Shown piece by piece: positions 10,413 to 20,663 of a DNA stretch of 28,954 nucleotides; the stretch's first letter is position 1; every line of letters starts with the position of its first letter. Source of the stretch: Silene noctiflora. Its lineage: Eukaryota; Streptophyta; Magnoliopsida; Caryophyllales; Caryophyllaceae. The stretch is from NCBI GenBank assembly GCA_009801015.1, contig VHZZ01017169.1:23911-52864 (forward strand). Reading direction: 5' to 3'. The notes beneath the pieces were generated by a model. The model worked only from the letters and a program-made list of their open reading frames with translations. It ran no database searches and was not told where the DNA came from. Position numbers and translations under genes: made by a program.

Positions 10413-12336
10413 AATTGCGGACAAGAGGAAATTCATCCACTCAAATGTTTCGTTTCAAAAAACATTGTTTTAGTTTAGAGTCGCCACTAAATTTTTATGT
10501 GGAATTTAGAAACCAATTTTAGAGATTAGAGTTTGTGTGAGATTACGTGTTAGGAAGTTTATTTACTTTCATTAAAAAAAGCACCCAACCCCGCCCGTTG
10601 CAATAACTGTCTCTACTAATGTAAAATAATGGCTATTTAGCTACGAGTACATGTATGCATTCATTGTTTTAAACCCTAGCATATGACATCAATTCTATGT
10701 CGATTTAATGCATTTAAACTACATCGAGTTGTTTAGCATATGATGTCCATTTAACTATTCTAGCAAAATAAACAAATAAAAGAGATAGGGAAAGAAATTT
10801 CTTATGGTTAGAATAAGATAGATGAGAAAATGTTAGGAGTTAGCACAAAAATCAAATATAAACCTAATTGATTAGGCCTTAGGCCTCGAAAAACGTGACA
10901 AAAGGGGAGGAGGGGACGACGGCCTTCGGCCTTAAAAGAGTGCCAAAGAGAGGTCGGTCCACGGCTTAAACACGGACTTAGATTGATCTCGTTATGTGTG
11001 CACATCACTTAATTTTGTAAAATTAGATGTATTGTAAATCTAATTAAACAAAACCAAGGTTTTCGAAAGGGATTTTATTTGAAACAAAAACAAATAAAAG
11101 CTAACTATTTCTAAGTTAGTTAAATTAATTATGAAACAAATAAAAGGAAAGAATAAATTGAATTTAAACCTATTGTTTAGATTTAATCCAAGTTATTATT
11201 GCATAATTAACAAACTTTATTTAGATAATAAGATCATAAAAAATAGGATTGAAAAGCAAAAACAAACGAAAAAAGAGGAGGAGAAAACCGTGTGCTTATG
11301 GCACAGTTTTCGAGGCAAAACGGATCAATTCTTGGCCAATTTTAGTCAGACTCGTCATCAAATGTTTAACGGAAAGGTGTTATGCACGCAATTTCGTACT
11401 AGCGAGAAATTGTACTGAAAGAGAGATGAATTGATTTGATTTAAAGAAGAGTTATAAATTTCATTTACAAGTTCATGTTGGTTCGTTTCATGCCCTAACT
11501 GTCTAATAAATACTTTGTCATGATTTATTTTAGGTCGAATCTTATTTAATATTTTGCCTTAAAATCGAGTCATGATGTGGAAAACATGACAAAATAAATA
11601 AAGAAGAAGTAAAAAAACGTGTAAAACAAACGATGAGAAGAAGACAACAAAACTTCGTTTTGATTCAATTGCCCTCTTCCGACACGAGATGTACATGAGA
11701 AAGGGGGGTACGACCGACCAATCTAGCGGTTTTATGTCCCTTCTCAAGTCAACTTGGGTGACGGAATGTTACTTTAACTCATACTCGTTCTAAACTACTT
11801 TGTTTAGTTAGTAGTTACGTTAGTTGAGCGATATACAAACGATATGAGAATAATACAAAAAAATGAGTAAAAAATAAAAAGGAGAAAAGGGATTTTGCAC
11901 CCTCAACCTACATGTATTGTTGAAAAAGTCTTTGTGTCTTAATCGATAGTAGATATCGTCTCGAGGGGCCGTCTTCGACGAGTTGTTATTGTTTTGAAAA
12001 AAGTGTTATTTCTTCGAAATAAGGGGTTGTTTTGTAATTGACTTTGTGAATTCGTTTCTTGATGAAATTTTGATTGGTAGGATATTTTAGAATTGTGGGA
12101 GAGTCTAGTTTTCATATATGTAAGTTAGTCTTGGTTTTTTTAGGAGTTTGGGGAAGAAAAACGAGGTAGAACAGGATCTGGTCAAGTTGGAATAATCTCG
12201 ATTGTCAAGTGATTGAACACTCGAGTTTCCGAGGCAATTCGAAACAAGCTAGGGCACGATTTTTGAGGTGATTTTATTCTTTTTATGATTACTTGTGGTC
12301 TTGTTCTTAGGGTTGTGAAATGGGGTTGAGGTATGG

Positions 12337-12344
12337 TATTTATA
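12337..12344 (-). promoter_or_regulatory. Probable TATA box of the Tat-like LTR
   Basis: The minus strand reads CCCTTATAAATACCATACC. It is positioned to drive transcription leftward through a U5 region of about 1.9 kb toward the primer site. Motif and position only. Confidence 0.45.
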
Positions 12345-12779
12345 AGGGATCGATTTAGGGTTGAAAACTGATGGCTTGAAGGAGGGGTTAGGGCATTCTG
12401 TTGAGCTTGCTTGGGGAAGGGGTTGTTCGTTCGGTTTCTAAGGAAGATTTGGATGATATTTTCTGAGTTGTAACCTCCTAAAAGATAGATTTACAGGTAT
12501 GCAAAAGATACAGATAAATTTCCTACCTAAAAGAAAGATATGCATAGAGTTTACGGAAGGTAGAAACATATCTTGGAAAGATTTGTTTCCAACGGTTTGG
12601 AAGGGAATTTGAAGGAGTATTTTGCTGATATTTTCAGTTGGATAAGTCTTAGTGGGTAGGCTTGAGTGTCTAGTTTGGATAGGTGTTGGGTTTGGTTCGT
12701 GGTTCGAGCCTTAGGTTGGGTCGATCCGGCTTAGAAGTAGCACGGGTACACGGTTTGGGCTTGGTTGTTGGGTTGTGTC

Positions 12780-13223
12780 NNNNNNNNNNNNNNNNNNNNN
12801 NNNNNNNNNNNNNNNNNNNNNNNNNNNNNNNNNNNNNNNNNNNNNNNNNNNNNNNNNNNNNNNNNNNNNNNNNNNNNNNNNNNNNNNNNNNNNNNNNNNN
12901 NNNNNNNNNNNNNNNNNNNNNNNNNNNNNNNNNNNNNNNNNNNNNNNNNNNNNNNNNNNNNNNNNNNNNNNNNNNNNNNNNNNNNNNNNNNNNNNNNNNN
13001 NNNNNNNNNNNNNNNNNNNNNNNNNNNNNNNNNNNNNNNNNNNNNNNNNNNNNNNNNNNNNNNNNNNNNNNNNNNNNNNNNNNNNNNNNNNNNNNNNNNN
13101 NNNNNNNNNNNNNNNNNNNNNNNNNNNNNNNNNNNNNNNNNNNNNNNNNNNNNNNNNNNNNNNNNNNNNNNNNNNNNNNNNNNNNNNNNNNNNNNNNNNN
13201 NNNNNNNNNNNNNNNNNNNNNNN
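12780..13223. other. Assembly gap (444 N)
   Basis: Unresolved sequence inside the Tat-like LTR. The left side is GT/GG-rich low complexity (GGGTTTGGTTCGTGG-like) and the right side is A/T-rich, so a tandem or low-complexity repeat probably defeated assembly. The true length is unknown. Confidence 0.95.
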
Positions 13224-13446
13224 AAATAAATATGAACAAATAAATTCAAATTAAAGATAAATAAAATGAATTCATTTGAAATGTGAAAACTAATTTAAAT
13301 TTCATTTAAATTAATTAATTCTCATCGACGCCGCTCGTTCTACATCGAAAACGAATGCGAAATAATGACAATGTCAACAGTTGTGTACATGTTGTCCTAT
13401 CATCATAGGGTGTTGGTCGGGATTTCTATAAATGTCAATATCAACA

Positions 13447-13754
13447 GATACGGGTATCTGTAAAATGGAAAACAGCTTTCAAAACAAAGCAAGTGTTGTA
13501 TGAATGGTTGTTCATTCCATTTGGTTTGTCCAATGCCCCTAGCACTTTTATGAGGCAGATGACATAAGTGCTAAGACCTTGTTTTGGGAAATTTGTTGTG
13601 GTTTAATTTGAAGGCATATCAATTTACAACACGTCCAAAGATGAGCATCTAAGTCACCTTGAAACCGTTTTCAAAATTCTGAGAGATAACAAACTATTTG
13701 GCAAATTGGAGAAGTGTACATTCCTGGCAAATGAAGTAAAATTATTGGGGTATA
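13447..13754 (+). pseudogene. Copy 1 reverse transcriptase palm remnant, active site lost
   Basis: Starting at about 13462, translation gives [22 protein letters not shown] and FVVV, followed by a stop (13604-13606) and F-E-G where family members have Tyr-x-Asp-Asp. Both catalytic aspartates are therefore replaced (Glu and Gly at 13610-13615). Homology continues as KDEHLSHLETVFKILRDNKL and GKLEKCTF up to about 13740. Further stops occur at 13566-13568 and near 13735. Confidence 0.8.
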
Positions 13755-14400
13755 ATGTCTCAGGGAGGGGGGTTCTATGTGGACCAAGATAAAATTGAGG
13801 CAGTCAAGTCTTGGCCAATCCCTAAAAGCATTACAGAAGTGAGGGGGTTTCATGGTCTTGCTTCATTCTACAGAAGATTCATCAAGAATGTCAGTGTCAT
13901 TGCTACTCCAATTACTGAATGCATGAAGAAAGGGGAGTTAGGTTGGACCGAGAGTGCTCAGCAAGCCTTCAGAATCATCAAGAAGTTGCTCTGTGAAGCA
14001 CTTGTCGTAAGATTTCTTGATTTAAACTGTCTCTTTGAGGTTAAATGTGATGCCAGTGGTGTTGGCATTGGAGTTGTCCTCATCCAAGAAAGGAAACCAA
14101 TGGCTACTTCAGTGAGAAGTTGAGTGGAGCCAAGCTGAGTTATTCTACCTATGACAAGGAAATCTATGCCCTTGTCAGAGCTCTAATGCACCAGAGCCAT
14201 TACTTGAAACCTAAGCCCTTTGTACTGCACTCATACCATGAGGCTCTGAAATACATTAGTGGACAACACAAGTTAAACCACGGGCATGCCAAATGGGTGG
14301 AATTCTTGCAATCTTTCACCTTTTCAAGCAAGTAGAAGGAGGGCAAGAGTAATATTGTGGCAGATGCACTATTAAGAGGACACTCCTTACTGACAGTCAT
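13755..14400 (+). pseudogene. Copy 1 RT thumb/connection and RNase H, mutated
   Basis: The frame from 13755 gives DKIEAVKSWPIPKSITEVRGFHGLASFYRRFI (the RT C-terminal block), then [19 protein letters not shown], the start of RNase H. A frame change follows at about 14110. The next frame (14120-14335) has [21 protein letters not shown] and KWVEFLQSF. The third acidic RNase H residue, normally Asp in HSDHEAL, is Tyr here. A stop at 14333-14335 is followed by VADAL, where the last Asp remains. Confidence 0.85.
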
Positions 14401-15367
14401 GAGTCAAAAAGTTTTGGGGTTTGAGTTCATGAAGGAGATGTAAAAACATGATCCTGGCTTCTATGAAGATTGGGTGGCTCAAACTGAGGGGACTAAGGTT
14501 CAGAGAACCAGGTTCCTCCTGTAGAAGGGATTTTTGTTCCATGGGAACAAACTCTGTATTCCAAGAGGCTCCTATAGAGGCCTGTTGATTAAGGAAGTTC
14601 ATTATAGTGGACTGGGAGGGGCACTTTGGGGTTCAGAAAACCCTAGACATACTACAAGAACAATTATACTAGCCCAAAATGATGGGAGATGTTCAGATAG
14701 TTCTCAGGAGATGTTCTGTATGTCAGCAGGCCAAAAGCTCTTTCCAAACAGGCCCCTACACTCCATTGTCAGTGCCTGATAGACCATGGGAGGATGTGAG
14801 CATAGATTTCATAGTGGTCTTACTAAGAACTCAAAGGGGAACTGATTCAGTGATGGTTGTGGTGGATAGGTTCAGCAAAATGGCTTACTTCATTGCCTGT
14901 AAGAAAACTGGGGATGTTGTAAGTGTTGGTGAACTCTATTTCAAAGACATTGTGAAATTACATGGAGTCCCAAAGAGTATAGTGTCGGGCAGGGATGTGA
15001 AATTCATGAGTTATTTCTGGAAGACACTTTGGAAGCTGTTAGGCACTAGGCTATTGTTCATCACCTCCCACCACCCTCAAACAGATGGACAGACTGAAAT
15101 CACCAACTGAACAGTGGGAAGAATCCTAAGGTGCATTGTCAACAAGTCATTAAATGACTGGGATCTTAAGCCACCACAAGCTGAGTTTGCTTTCAACAGA
15201 GCTCTATAATCTACAACTGGTCATAGTTCATTTGAAGTGGTTTATGGGATGAATCCTCTAATGCCCTTAGATATTTCAAGTGTTCCTAAGGAAGAGCTGA
15301 ATTATGATGCCAAGAAGAGGGTTGAACAAATAATGAAGCGGCATGAGTCTGTGAAAAGGCAAATAGA
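14401..15367 (+). pseudogene. Copy 1 integrase, D-D-E triad present but frame broken
   Basis: The N-terminal zinc region has LFHGNKLCIPRGSYRGLL and then a one-base insertion in the second-His block (GLGGALWG where copy 2 has GLAGHFGV). The Cys pair (RRCSVCQQAK) is intact in another frame. The core (14679-15110) carries SIDFIVV, SGRDVKFM and DGQTEITN, that is all three catalytic acidic residues. A TGA (15108-15110) follows right after. Further homology (AFNRAL, SFEVVYGMNPLMP, NYDAKKRVEQ) continues to about 15367 with a stop at 15207-15209. It ends inside KRQIEN, where copy 2 continues into its C-terminal domain. Confidence 0.85.
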
Positions 15368-15368
15368 G

Positions 15369-15879
15369 AACTCAATTGTATACGTTTGAAATGCCTATTT
15401 AAAGGCCATGATGAGATCAATGAGAAAGTCAGACAAGTTTAAACCAAAATTATTTATGAGTTTTTCTGAACCAAATGTTCTGAAAACCAACTCTCTTGGT
15501 TGTGTGCTGGAGAATTCAACCTTTGCTTAGTGCTGGGTTGGTGAGACTACTCCTTTGCTGTGTGTTGGGTTCAAGATTCACACCCCAACTTATTGGCTCA
15601 CTGCTTTGAGAAGGGTTTATCAATTACGGTTCATTTTTGCAATTTCAGGCAATTTAAGAGTGACAGTCTTTGAGCGGTTCTTAAAAATATTTAAATTCCG
15701 AAACAAAACACCAAATTTTACAAGAATTAGTATTAATACCCAATAATTTTCCTGCAAAGTTTCATGAATTTACAAGCCCTCTAGCCATTTTTGAAATTCC
15801 TTACAAGTTACACCTACCCGGGTGAATTAAATAGTTTTCCTGATTTTATTTTGACTGTTTTCAATATAATTACAGTCCA
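15369..15879 (+). repeat. Truncated LTR shared between chromovirus copies 1 and 2
   Basis: About 510 bp align with the right part of the 3' LTR (20863-21370), from AGAACTCAATTGTATA to TTACAGTCCA, with scattered substitutions and small indels. The left portion, corresponding to 20664-20862, is missing: integrase sequence of copy 1 abuts directly. A TATTTAAA promoter-like word is kept at 15397-15404. Confidence 0.85.
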
Positions 15880-15882
15880 ACT

Positions 15883-15895
15883 TGGTTATCAGAGC
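15883..15895 (+). promoter_or_regulatory. Primer binding site (initiator tRNA-Met type)
   Basis: TGGTTATCAGAGC lies 3 nt after the LTR end. It matches the very common TGGTATCAGAGC site complementary to initiator tRNA-Met, with one extra T, which is probably a later insertion. Confidence 0.8.
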
Positions 15896-15952
15896 TAAGG
15901 TTATTTCTGTGAGGCTATTTTCCCAACTACATCAAAAACACAATAAACAACC

Positions 15953-16970
15953 ATGAGTGAAGTGAGACTTGCAGGTATGGAGACCAAAATAGATCAATTG
16001 ACTAGAGTAGTCAATGTTGTTTTAGAGGCTGTGAATGTTGTCATGACCAACACTCCAGCTATTGACAGAGGAAGAATAGCCCCACACAATAGAGGAAGGG
16101 GTAGGGGTAGGGGTAGAGGCTTCATTGGAGCAGGGAGAGGTCAGCAACAGAACTTTAAAGAGGAGCTTCTTTCTGACTCGGATGAATCCATGATGGAGGA
16201 AGACAACTACAGGGCCAGAGACAAAGATATAAAGGTAGACATTCCTGATTTTCATGGTAGTCTTAACCTTGAGGGCCAGAGACAAAGCTATAGAAAGAGT
16301 CTTTGAGTTTAAAGGTTACACTGATGGAAAGGCCTTTAAGGTTGTTATCTTAAAACTCAAGGGATATGCCTCCCTTTGGTATGAAAACCTGAAATACCAG
16401 AGAGTCAGAGATGGTAAGGAGCCTATAAGATCATGGATTAAGCTAAAAAAGAAGTTAAAAGAGAAATTTATAGCCAGAGATTACACCCAAGACATTTTCA
16501 TTAAATTGACCCAACTGAAACAAGAACAACAGTCTGTTGAGACCTACCTTAGAAACTTTGAACAGCTAACTCTACAATGTGAAATTGATGAAAAACCTGA
16601 GCAAAAGATTGTCAGAATTATTGAGGGTTTGGAACCTAGAATTGCTGGTAGGGTTAGAATGCAATAGGTCTGGTCATTTGATGAGGCTATTAATTTAGCA
16701 TTAAGGGCTGAGAAATTGGGTAAAGGGAAGGCCATTGTGACCAAGGCCCTAACCAAACCTTCCTTTTATATGCCACCCACTGGGGTGAACATTAGAGAGA
16801 GTCTTGCTAATGTGTCTAAGCCACCTGTTGCTGATAAGGGAAAAGCCCCTGAATTTAGTCAGAGAAAGACCATTCCCATTAAAAAGTGTTTCCAGTGTCA
16901 GGGTTATGGTCATTTTGCCAAAGAGTGTCCCACTAAGAGAGCAATGAGCACGCTTGAAGTGGTTCAATGA
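15953..16970 (+). pseudogene. gag: Copy 2 gag with CCHC knuckle, frameshifted
   Basis: The ATG at 15953 opens METKIDQLTRVVNVVLEAV (helical), then an Arg-Gly repeat (RGRGRGRGRGFIGAGRG, about residues 46-62), an acidic patch and VDIPDFHGSLN, the usual lead-in to the capsid. A frameshift between 16254 and 16306, accompanied by a local duplication of GAGGGCCAGAGACAAAG-like words (16210 and 16271), ends this frame. The capsid continues in the next frame: FEFKGYTDGKAFKVVILKL, KFIARDYTQDIF, ETYLRNFEQLTLQCE. A TAG at 16665-16667 interrupts it. It resumes as SFDEAINLALRAEK and the CX2CX4HX4C knuckle at about 16888-16929, then ends at TGA 16968-16970. Confidence 0.85.
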
Positions 16971-17500
16971 GGGGATGATGAAATTCTTGTTTGTGAGAAT
17001 GAGGAAGAGTCTGAAACTGAAGTGGCAGAAGAGGTAGAGGAAACTGAGATAATGGTACTGGCTGACTCGGGCTTAAACCTAGTGACCTGGGGGATCATAC
17101 AAACCCAACCCCAACCACTTGAACTAGACCAAAGGCAACATATATTCAGAACTAGGTGTACCGTCACGAAAAGGGTCTGCAACTTTATCATTGATGGTGG
17201 GAGTTACATCAAGAACCCTGGTTGAGAAATTAGGCTTACCTACGTCACACCATCCCCAACCTTACAAACTGAGATGGTTGAACAAGGGGCTGAGGTAAAG
17301 GTTGACAGACAGTGCCTAGTTCCTTTTTCCATTGGGAAAGATTATTTTGATGAAGTTACGTGTGATGTGCTACCCATGGATGTCTGCCACCTGTTGTTAG
17401 TGAGGCCTTGGGAATTTGACAGGGACTGTAGTCACCAGGGAAGAGCAAACACCTACTCATTCAGACTGGGGAAGGAAAAATCACTCTAACACCCTTACCA
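16971..17500 (+). pseudogene. Copy 2 aspartic protease, altered active site
   Basis: After an acidic linker (EEEESE-like), RTRCTVTKRVCNFIIDGGSYIKN holds the protease active site. The usual Asp-[Ser/Gly]-Gly-Ser reads Asp-Gly-Gly-Ser here. A one-base shift then changes frame (stop at 17223-17225; the other frame gives LVEKLGLP). The C-terminal half follows (17274-17489) with KVDRQCLVPFSIGKDYFDEV, CDVLPMDVCHLLLVRPWEFD and GRANTYSF. In the VRPWEFD block Val replaces the usual Gly. Confidence 0.8.
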
Positions 17501-17608
17501 CCAGCTCTGAAATATATTGCTCCCCATAGCCTTGTTGAGCAGTCTAAGGAAGTTTTAATCATTGGGGAATAAGAAGTGGTTTAGGAGCTGAACAACAGGG
17601 AAATCATT

Positions 17609-19060
17609 TTGATCCACTTTGCAAAACAAATCACAGAAGAATCAGGCCCTCATTTTCCTATTGAGGTCAGACAATTGTTGAAGGAGTATGAGGATGTCTT
17701 CCTTAAGGAACTACTTAGTGGATTGCCACCACTTAGTGGAATAAAGCACCACATAGACCTTATACCAGGAGCTGTGCTTCTAAATAAGGCAGCTTACAGA
17801 AATGATCCCCCAACAACTCAGAAATTGCAAAGGCAGGTTAAAGAATTGATGAAAAAGGGCTATTTTAGGGACTCATTGAGTCCATGTGCAGTTCCAGGTC
17901 TTCTTGTACCAAAAAAGGATGGGACCTGGAGGATGTGTATAGACAGTCGAGTTATCAACAATATCACCGTCAAATACAGGTTTTCCATCCTCAGACTGGA
18001 TGATATTCTTGATGAACTAAGTGGAGCCAGATTCTTTTCAAAGATAGATCTCAGACAGGGCTACCACCAGGTCAGAATCAGGGAGGGAGATGAGTGGAAG
18101 ACAGCCTTTTAAACTAAGTATGGTCTCTATGAATGGCTGGTCATGCCATTTGGGTTGTCCAATGCTCCAAGTACATTTTTGAGACTAATGGCTGAAGTTA
18201 TGAGGCCTTACTTAGGTACGTTTGTTGTTGTCTACTTGATGACATCTTGGTTTATAGCTCTACCAAGGATGAGCATCTGCAAAATCTCAGGCAACTCTTT
18301 AATACCCTCAAAGCCAGTCAACTATATGGCAAATTGGAGAAATGTTCCTTCATATAGTCCATGGTCCAGTTTTTAGGGTTTATAATATCTGATGAAGGGA
18401 TATCTTTTGACCCCTCAAAAATTGAGGCCATCAAAACATGGCCAGCACCTAAGAATATCATATAAGTTAGGAGTTTTCATGGGCTGGCATCTTTCTAGAG
18501 AAGGTTCATCCAAGGATTCAGTACCATTATGGCACCAGTCACAGAATGCATGAAGAGAGGTGAATACAGATGGAATGAGAAGGCTGAGAAATCATTTCAG
18601 GAGATAAAGAAACTATTGTGTCATTCACCAGTACTCATCCTACAAGATTTCAACTAACTGTTTGAAGTGAACTGTGATGCAAGTGGAGTAGGTATTGGAG
18701 CTGTCTTGATGCAAGGGCATAAACTTGTGGCCTTCTTATATAAGAATTTAAGTGGTGCTAGGCTTAACTACACCACTTATGACAAGGAGTTCTATGCCAT
18801 AGTGAGAGCTCTAAGTCACTGGAGTCATTACATGAAACCTAGGTCTTTTGTCCTCCACTCTGATCATGAGGCCCTCAAATATATTAATGGCCAACACAAG
18901 CTGAATGCCAGGCATGCAAAGTGGGTAGAGTTCCTACAATCCTTCTTTTTTTCTAGCAAGTTCATCCAGGGCAAAGCAAATGTTGTGGCTGATGCACTTT
19001 CTAGGAGGTACATCATGGTCAGCTGCATGGAACAAAGAGTGTTAGGATTTGAGCACATGA
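17609..19060 (+). pseudogene. pol: Copy 2 reverse transcriptase and RNase H, frameshifted at the catalytic site
   Basis: RT begins with LPPLSGIKHHIDLIPGA, then VPKKDGTWRMCIDSRVINNIT, FSKIDLRQGYHQVRI and, after a TAA (18110-18112), [17 protein letters not shown]. At FVVVY (18221-18235) one base is missing, so the Asp-Asp codons fall out of frame. Homology continues in another frame to about 18660 with four more stops. RNase H (from about 18661) is well preserved: [53 protein letters not shown], so all four acidic residues are visible. The DNA would be copied and the RNA removed by these domains in a live element. Confidence 0.88.
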
Positions 19061-20314
19061 AAAGGTACTATCCTATTGATCCTAATTTTAAAGAAGAATG
19101 GAGCCTTCAACATTCAGGCCAAACTAAGAAGGGGAGTCTCTACACTCTACAGGATGGGTATCTGTTTAAGGGTAATAAGCTGTGTATACCAAGAGGACCC
19201 TACAGGGGCCTGCTGATCAGGGAAGCACACTCCAGTGGACTGGCTGGCCACTTTGGGGTGCAGAAGATATATGAAATCCTGCTAGACCAGTTCTACTGGC
19301 CTAAGATGCTTGGTGAGGTGCAAGCATCAGAAGGTGTGGACCCTTTCATCAGTCTAAGTTCTACTTCCAAACTGGCCTTAGGAATATGTAAGTATGGACT
19401 TCATCACGGCTCTCCCAAAGACCCAGAGAGGAAAGGACTCAATCATGGTGGTGGTGGATAGATTCAGTAAGATGGCACACTTCATTGCGTGCACCAAAAC
19501 TGATGATGCAATAAGTGTAGCTGATCTATACTCCAAAGAAATTGTGAAGCTTCATGGGGTACCAAGAACCATTGTTTCTAACAGGGATTTTAAGTTCATG
19601 GGATATTTTTGGAGAACACTATGGAAGCTCCTCAACACCAAGCTGTTATTCAGCAGTGCCTACCATCCACAGGCAGATGGACAAACAGTATTAACCAACA
19701 AAACATTTGGCAGGATTCTTAGGTGCTCAGTTGCTAAATCTCTCAAAGATTGGGATCTTAAGTTAGCTACAGCTAAAATTGCATTCAATAGAGCCCCGTC
19801 TAGCAGTACAGGCCCAAGCCTATTTGAAGTTGTTTATGGTGAAAATCCTTTGATGCCTACAGACCTAGCTCATAACAAGAGGGAAACTGCCAACTATGAT
19901 GCAAAGAAGAGAGTAGAGCAGATGCAAACAATCCATTCCCAGGTCAGGAAACAAATTGAGAGGGCTAATGCAGTCTATCAGGCTAGGAACGGTCCTAAGA
20001 AATCCATAGAATTTGAAGTTGGTGATCTGGTATGGCTTCACCTGAGAAAGGAGTGTTTCCCTAACATAAGAAACAAAAAGCTGATGCCTAGGGCAGAAGG
20101 GCCATTTGAGGTGACTGAGAAGGTTGGGCCTAATGCCTACAAGCTCAACCTTCCAGGGGAGTATGGAGTGCATGGTACATTCAACATTCGTGATTTGCAA
20201 CCATATTTTGCTGATTCAGATGAAAAGACAAATGGTGAAGATTTGGGGCCAAATCTCAATCAAGAAGCTAGGGGAGGTTGGAGCAGGAGCTCAGCTGAAC
20301 CACCCAAGTCCTAA
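19061..20314 (+). pseudogene. Copy 2 integrase, catalytic Glu changed to Val
   Basis: The zinc region begins LYTLQDGYLFKGNKLCIP, REAHSSGLAGHFGVQKIY, DQFYWPKM. The Cys pair is not readable, because a deletion and frameshift at about 19315-19400 replace it. The core runs in one frame from 19394: MDFITALPKTQRGKDSIMVV, SNRDFKFMGYFWRTLW, and DGQTVLTN, where copy 1 has Glu in place of Val at the third catalytic position. It continues with KIAFNRAPSSSTG, SLFEVVYGENPLMP and the C-terminal FEVGDLVWLHLRKE, RAEGPFEVTEKVGPNAYKL and GTFNIRDLQPYF. I see no chromodomain. Confidence 0.88.
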
Positions 20315-20321
20315 GCCTACT

Positions 20322-20462
20322 ATGACCAGGTCCCAAGCAAGGAAATCCAAACTACCTAACCCAACCTCAGCTGACAAGCCAACAAGCTCCATCAGAACTA
20401 GATCAGACAGCCTAATGCAAGGGTTCCAGTCATCAGTTGGTCCATTGCTAACCTCAGTCTAA
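20322..20462 (+). pseudogene. Copy 2 pol C-terminal tail (MTRSQARK block), out of frame
   Basis: A short block after integrase reads MTRSQARKSKL, NPTSADKPTSS and TRSDSLMQGFQSSVG. It is one frame away from the integrase ORF, which ends at 20314. An (M)TRS-(R/Q)-A-K motif near the pol C-terminus is common in plant chromoviruses, so this is likely the original end of the polyprotein, separated by a frameshift at about 20290-20320. Confidence 0.6.
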
Positions 20463-20654
20463 GTCAATCCAAGCAACGGTCCTTTAATTATGTACATTAG
20501 CCTCCAGTTATTTCATTTTCAATTTAGTTGATCAGCATTAGTACCTAATCCTAAAACCAGGCAACAAACGAACAATATTCAGCAGTTCAGGTTAAGTCTT
20601 ATGATCCGGGTCTGAATTCAAGCAAGGACCATCTTAATTGGGTCTAGATGTTAT

Positions 20655-20663
20655 ATGAGGGAG
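20655..20663 (+). promoter_or_regulatory. Probable polypurine tract of chromovirus copy 2
   Basis: ATGAGGGAG lies immediately before the proposed 3' LTR start. It is short but is the only purine run in the right place, about 200 nt after the last coding block. Confidence 0.5.

Larger units (their letters stand above)
5531..13446 (-). mobile_element. Tat-like Ty3/gypsy LTR retrotransposon, 5' part
   Basis: Minus-strand order is LTR (13446-10416), primer binding site (10412-10395), a leader of about 1.2 kb, gag (9150 to about 7440), protease and linker (7446-5801), and the lead-in to RT, cut at 5531 by the Athila-like LTR. The protein types, long LTR, long leader and TGGCGACTCTGCTGGGGA-type primer site are typical of the Tat/Ogre/Retand group, from family knowledge. 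Coding sequence switches frame several times and holds stops, so the copy is dead. RT, RNase H, integrase and the 3' LTR should lie left of the window beyond the Athila-like element. Confidence 0.8.
10416..13446 (-). repeat. 5' LTR of the Tat-like element, about 3.0 kb with an assembly gap
   Basis: The plus-strand ends are TGCGGACAAG at 10416 and ATATCAACA at 13446, so on the minus strand the LTR starts TGTTGATATTGACA and ends CTTGTCCGCA. The inner end is fixed by the primer site. The outer end is set where chromovirus RT sequence begins at about 13447, and is less certain by a few bases. No coding sequence is visible. It contains GC-rich patches (10880-10960), an AT-rich stretch (11030-11280), a TATA box and 444 N. 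The ORFs that span the N run are artefacts. Confidence 0.7.
13447..15369 (+). mobile_element. Chromovirus-like Ty3/gypsy copy 1 (RT to integrase only)
   Basis: This plus-strand fragment is closely similar in protein sequence to copy 2 (15369-21370). It enters in the middle of RT, where the Tat-like LTR cuts it, and leaves within the integrase C-terminal part, where it runs directly into a truncated LTR of the same family. Gag, protease, the first half of RT and its own 5' LTR are missing from the window. All coding parts carry stops or frameshifts. Confidence 0.8.

Noticed and set aside
12670-13254. Long ORFs on both strands around 12.7-13.25 kb
   Set aside because: They are made of translated N from the assembly gap.
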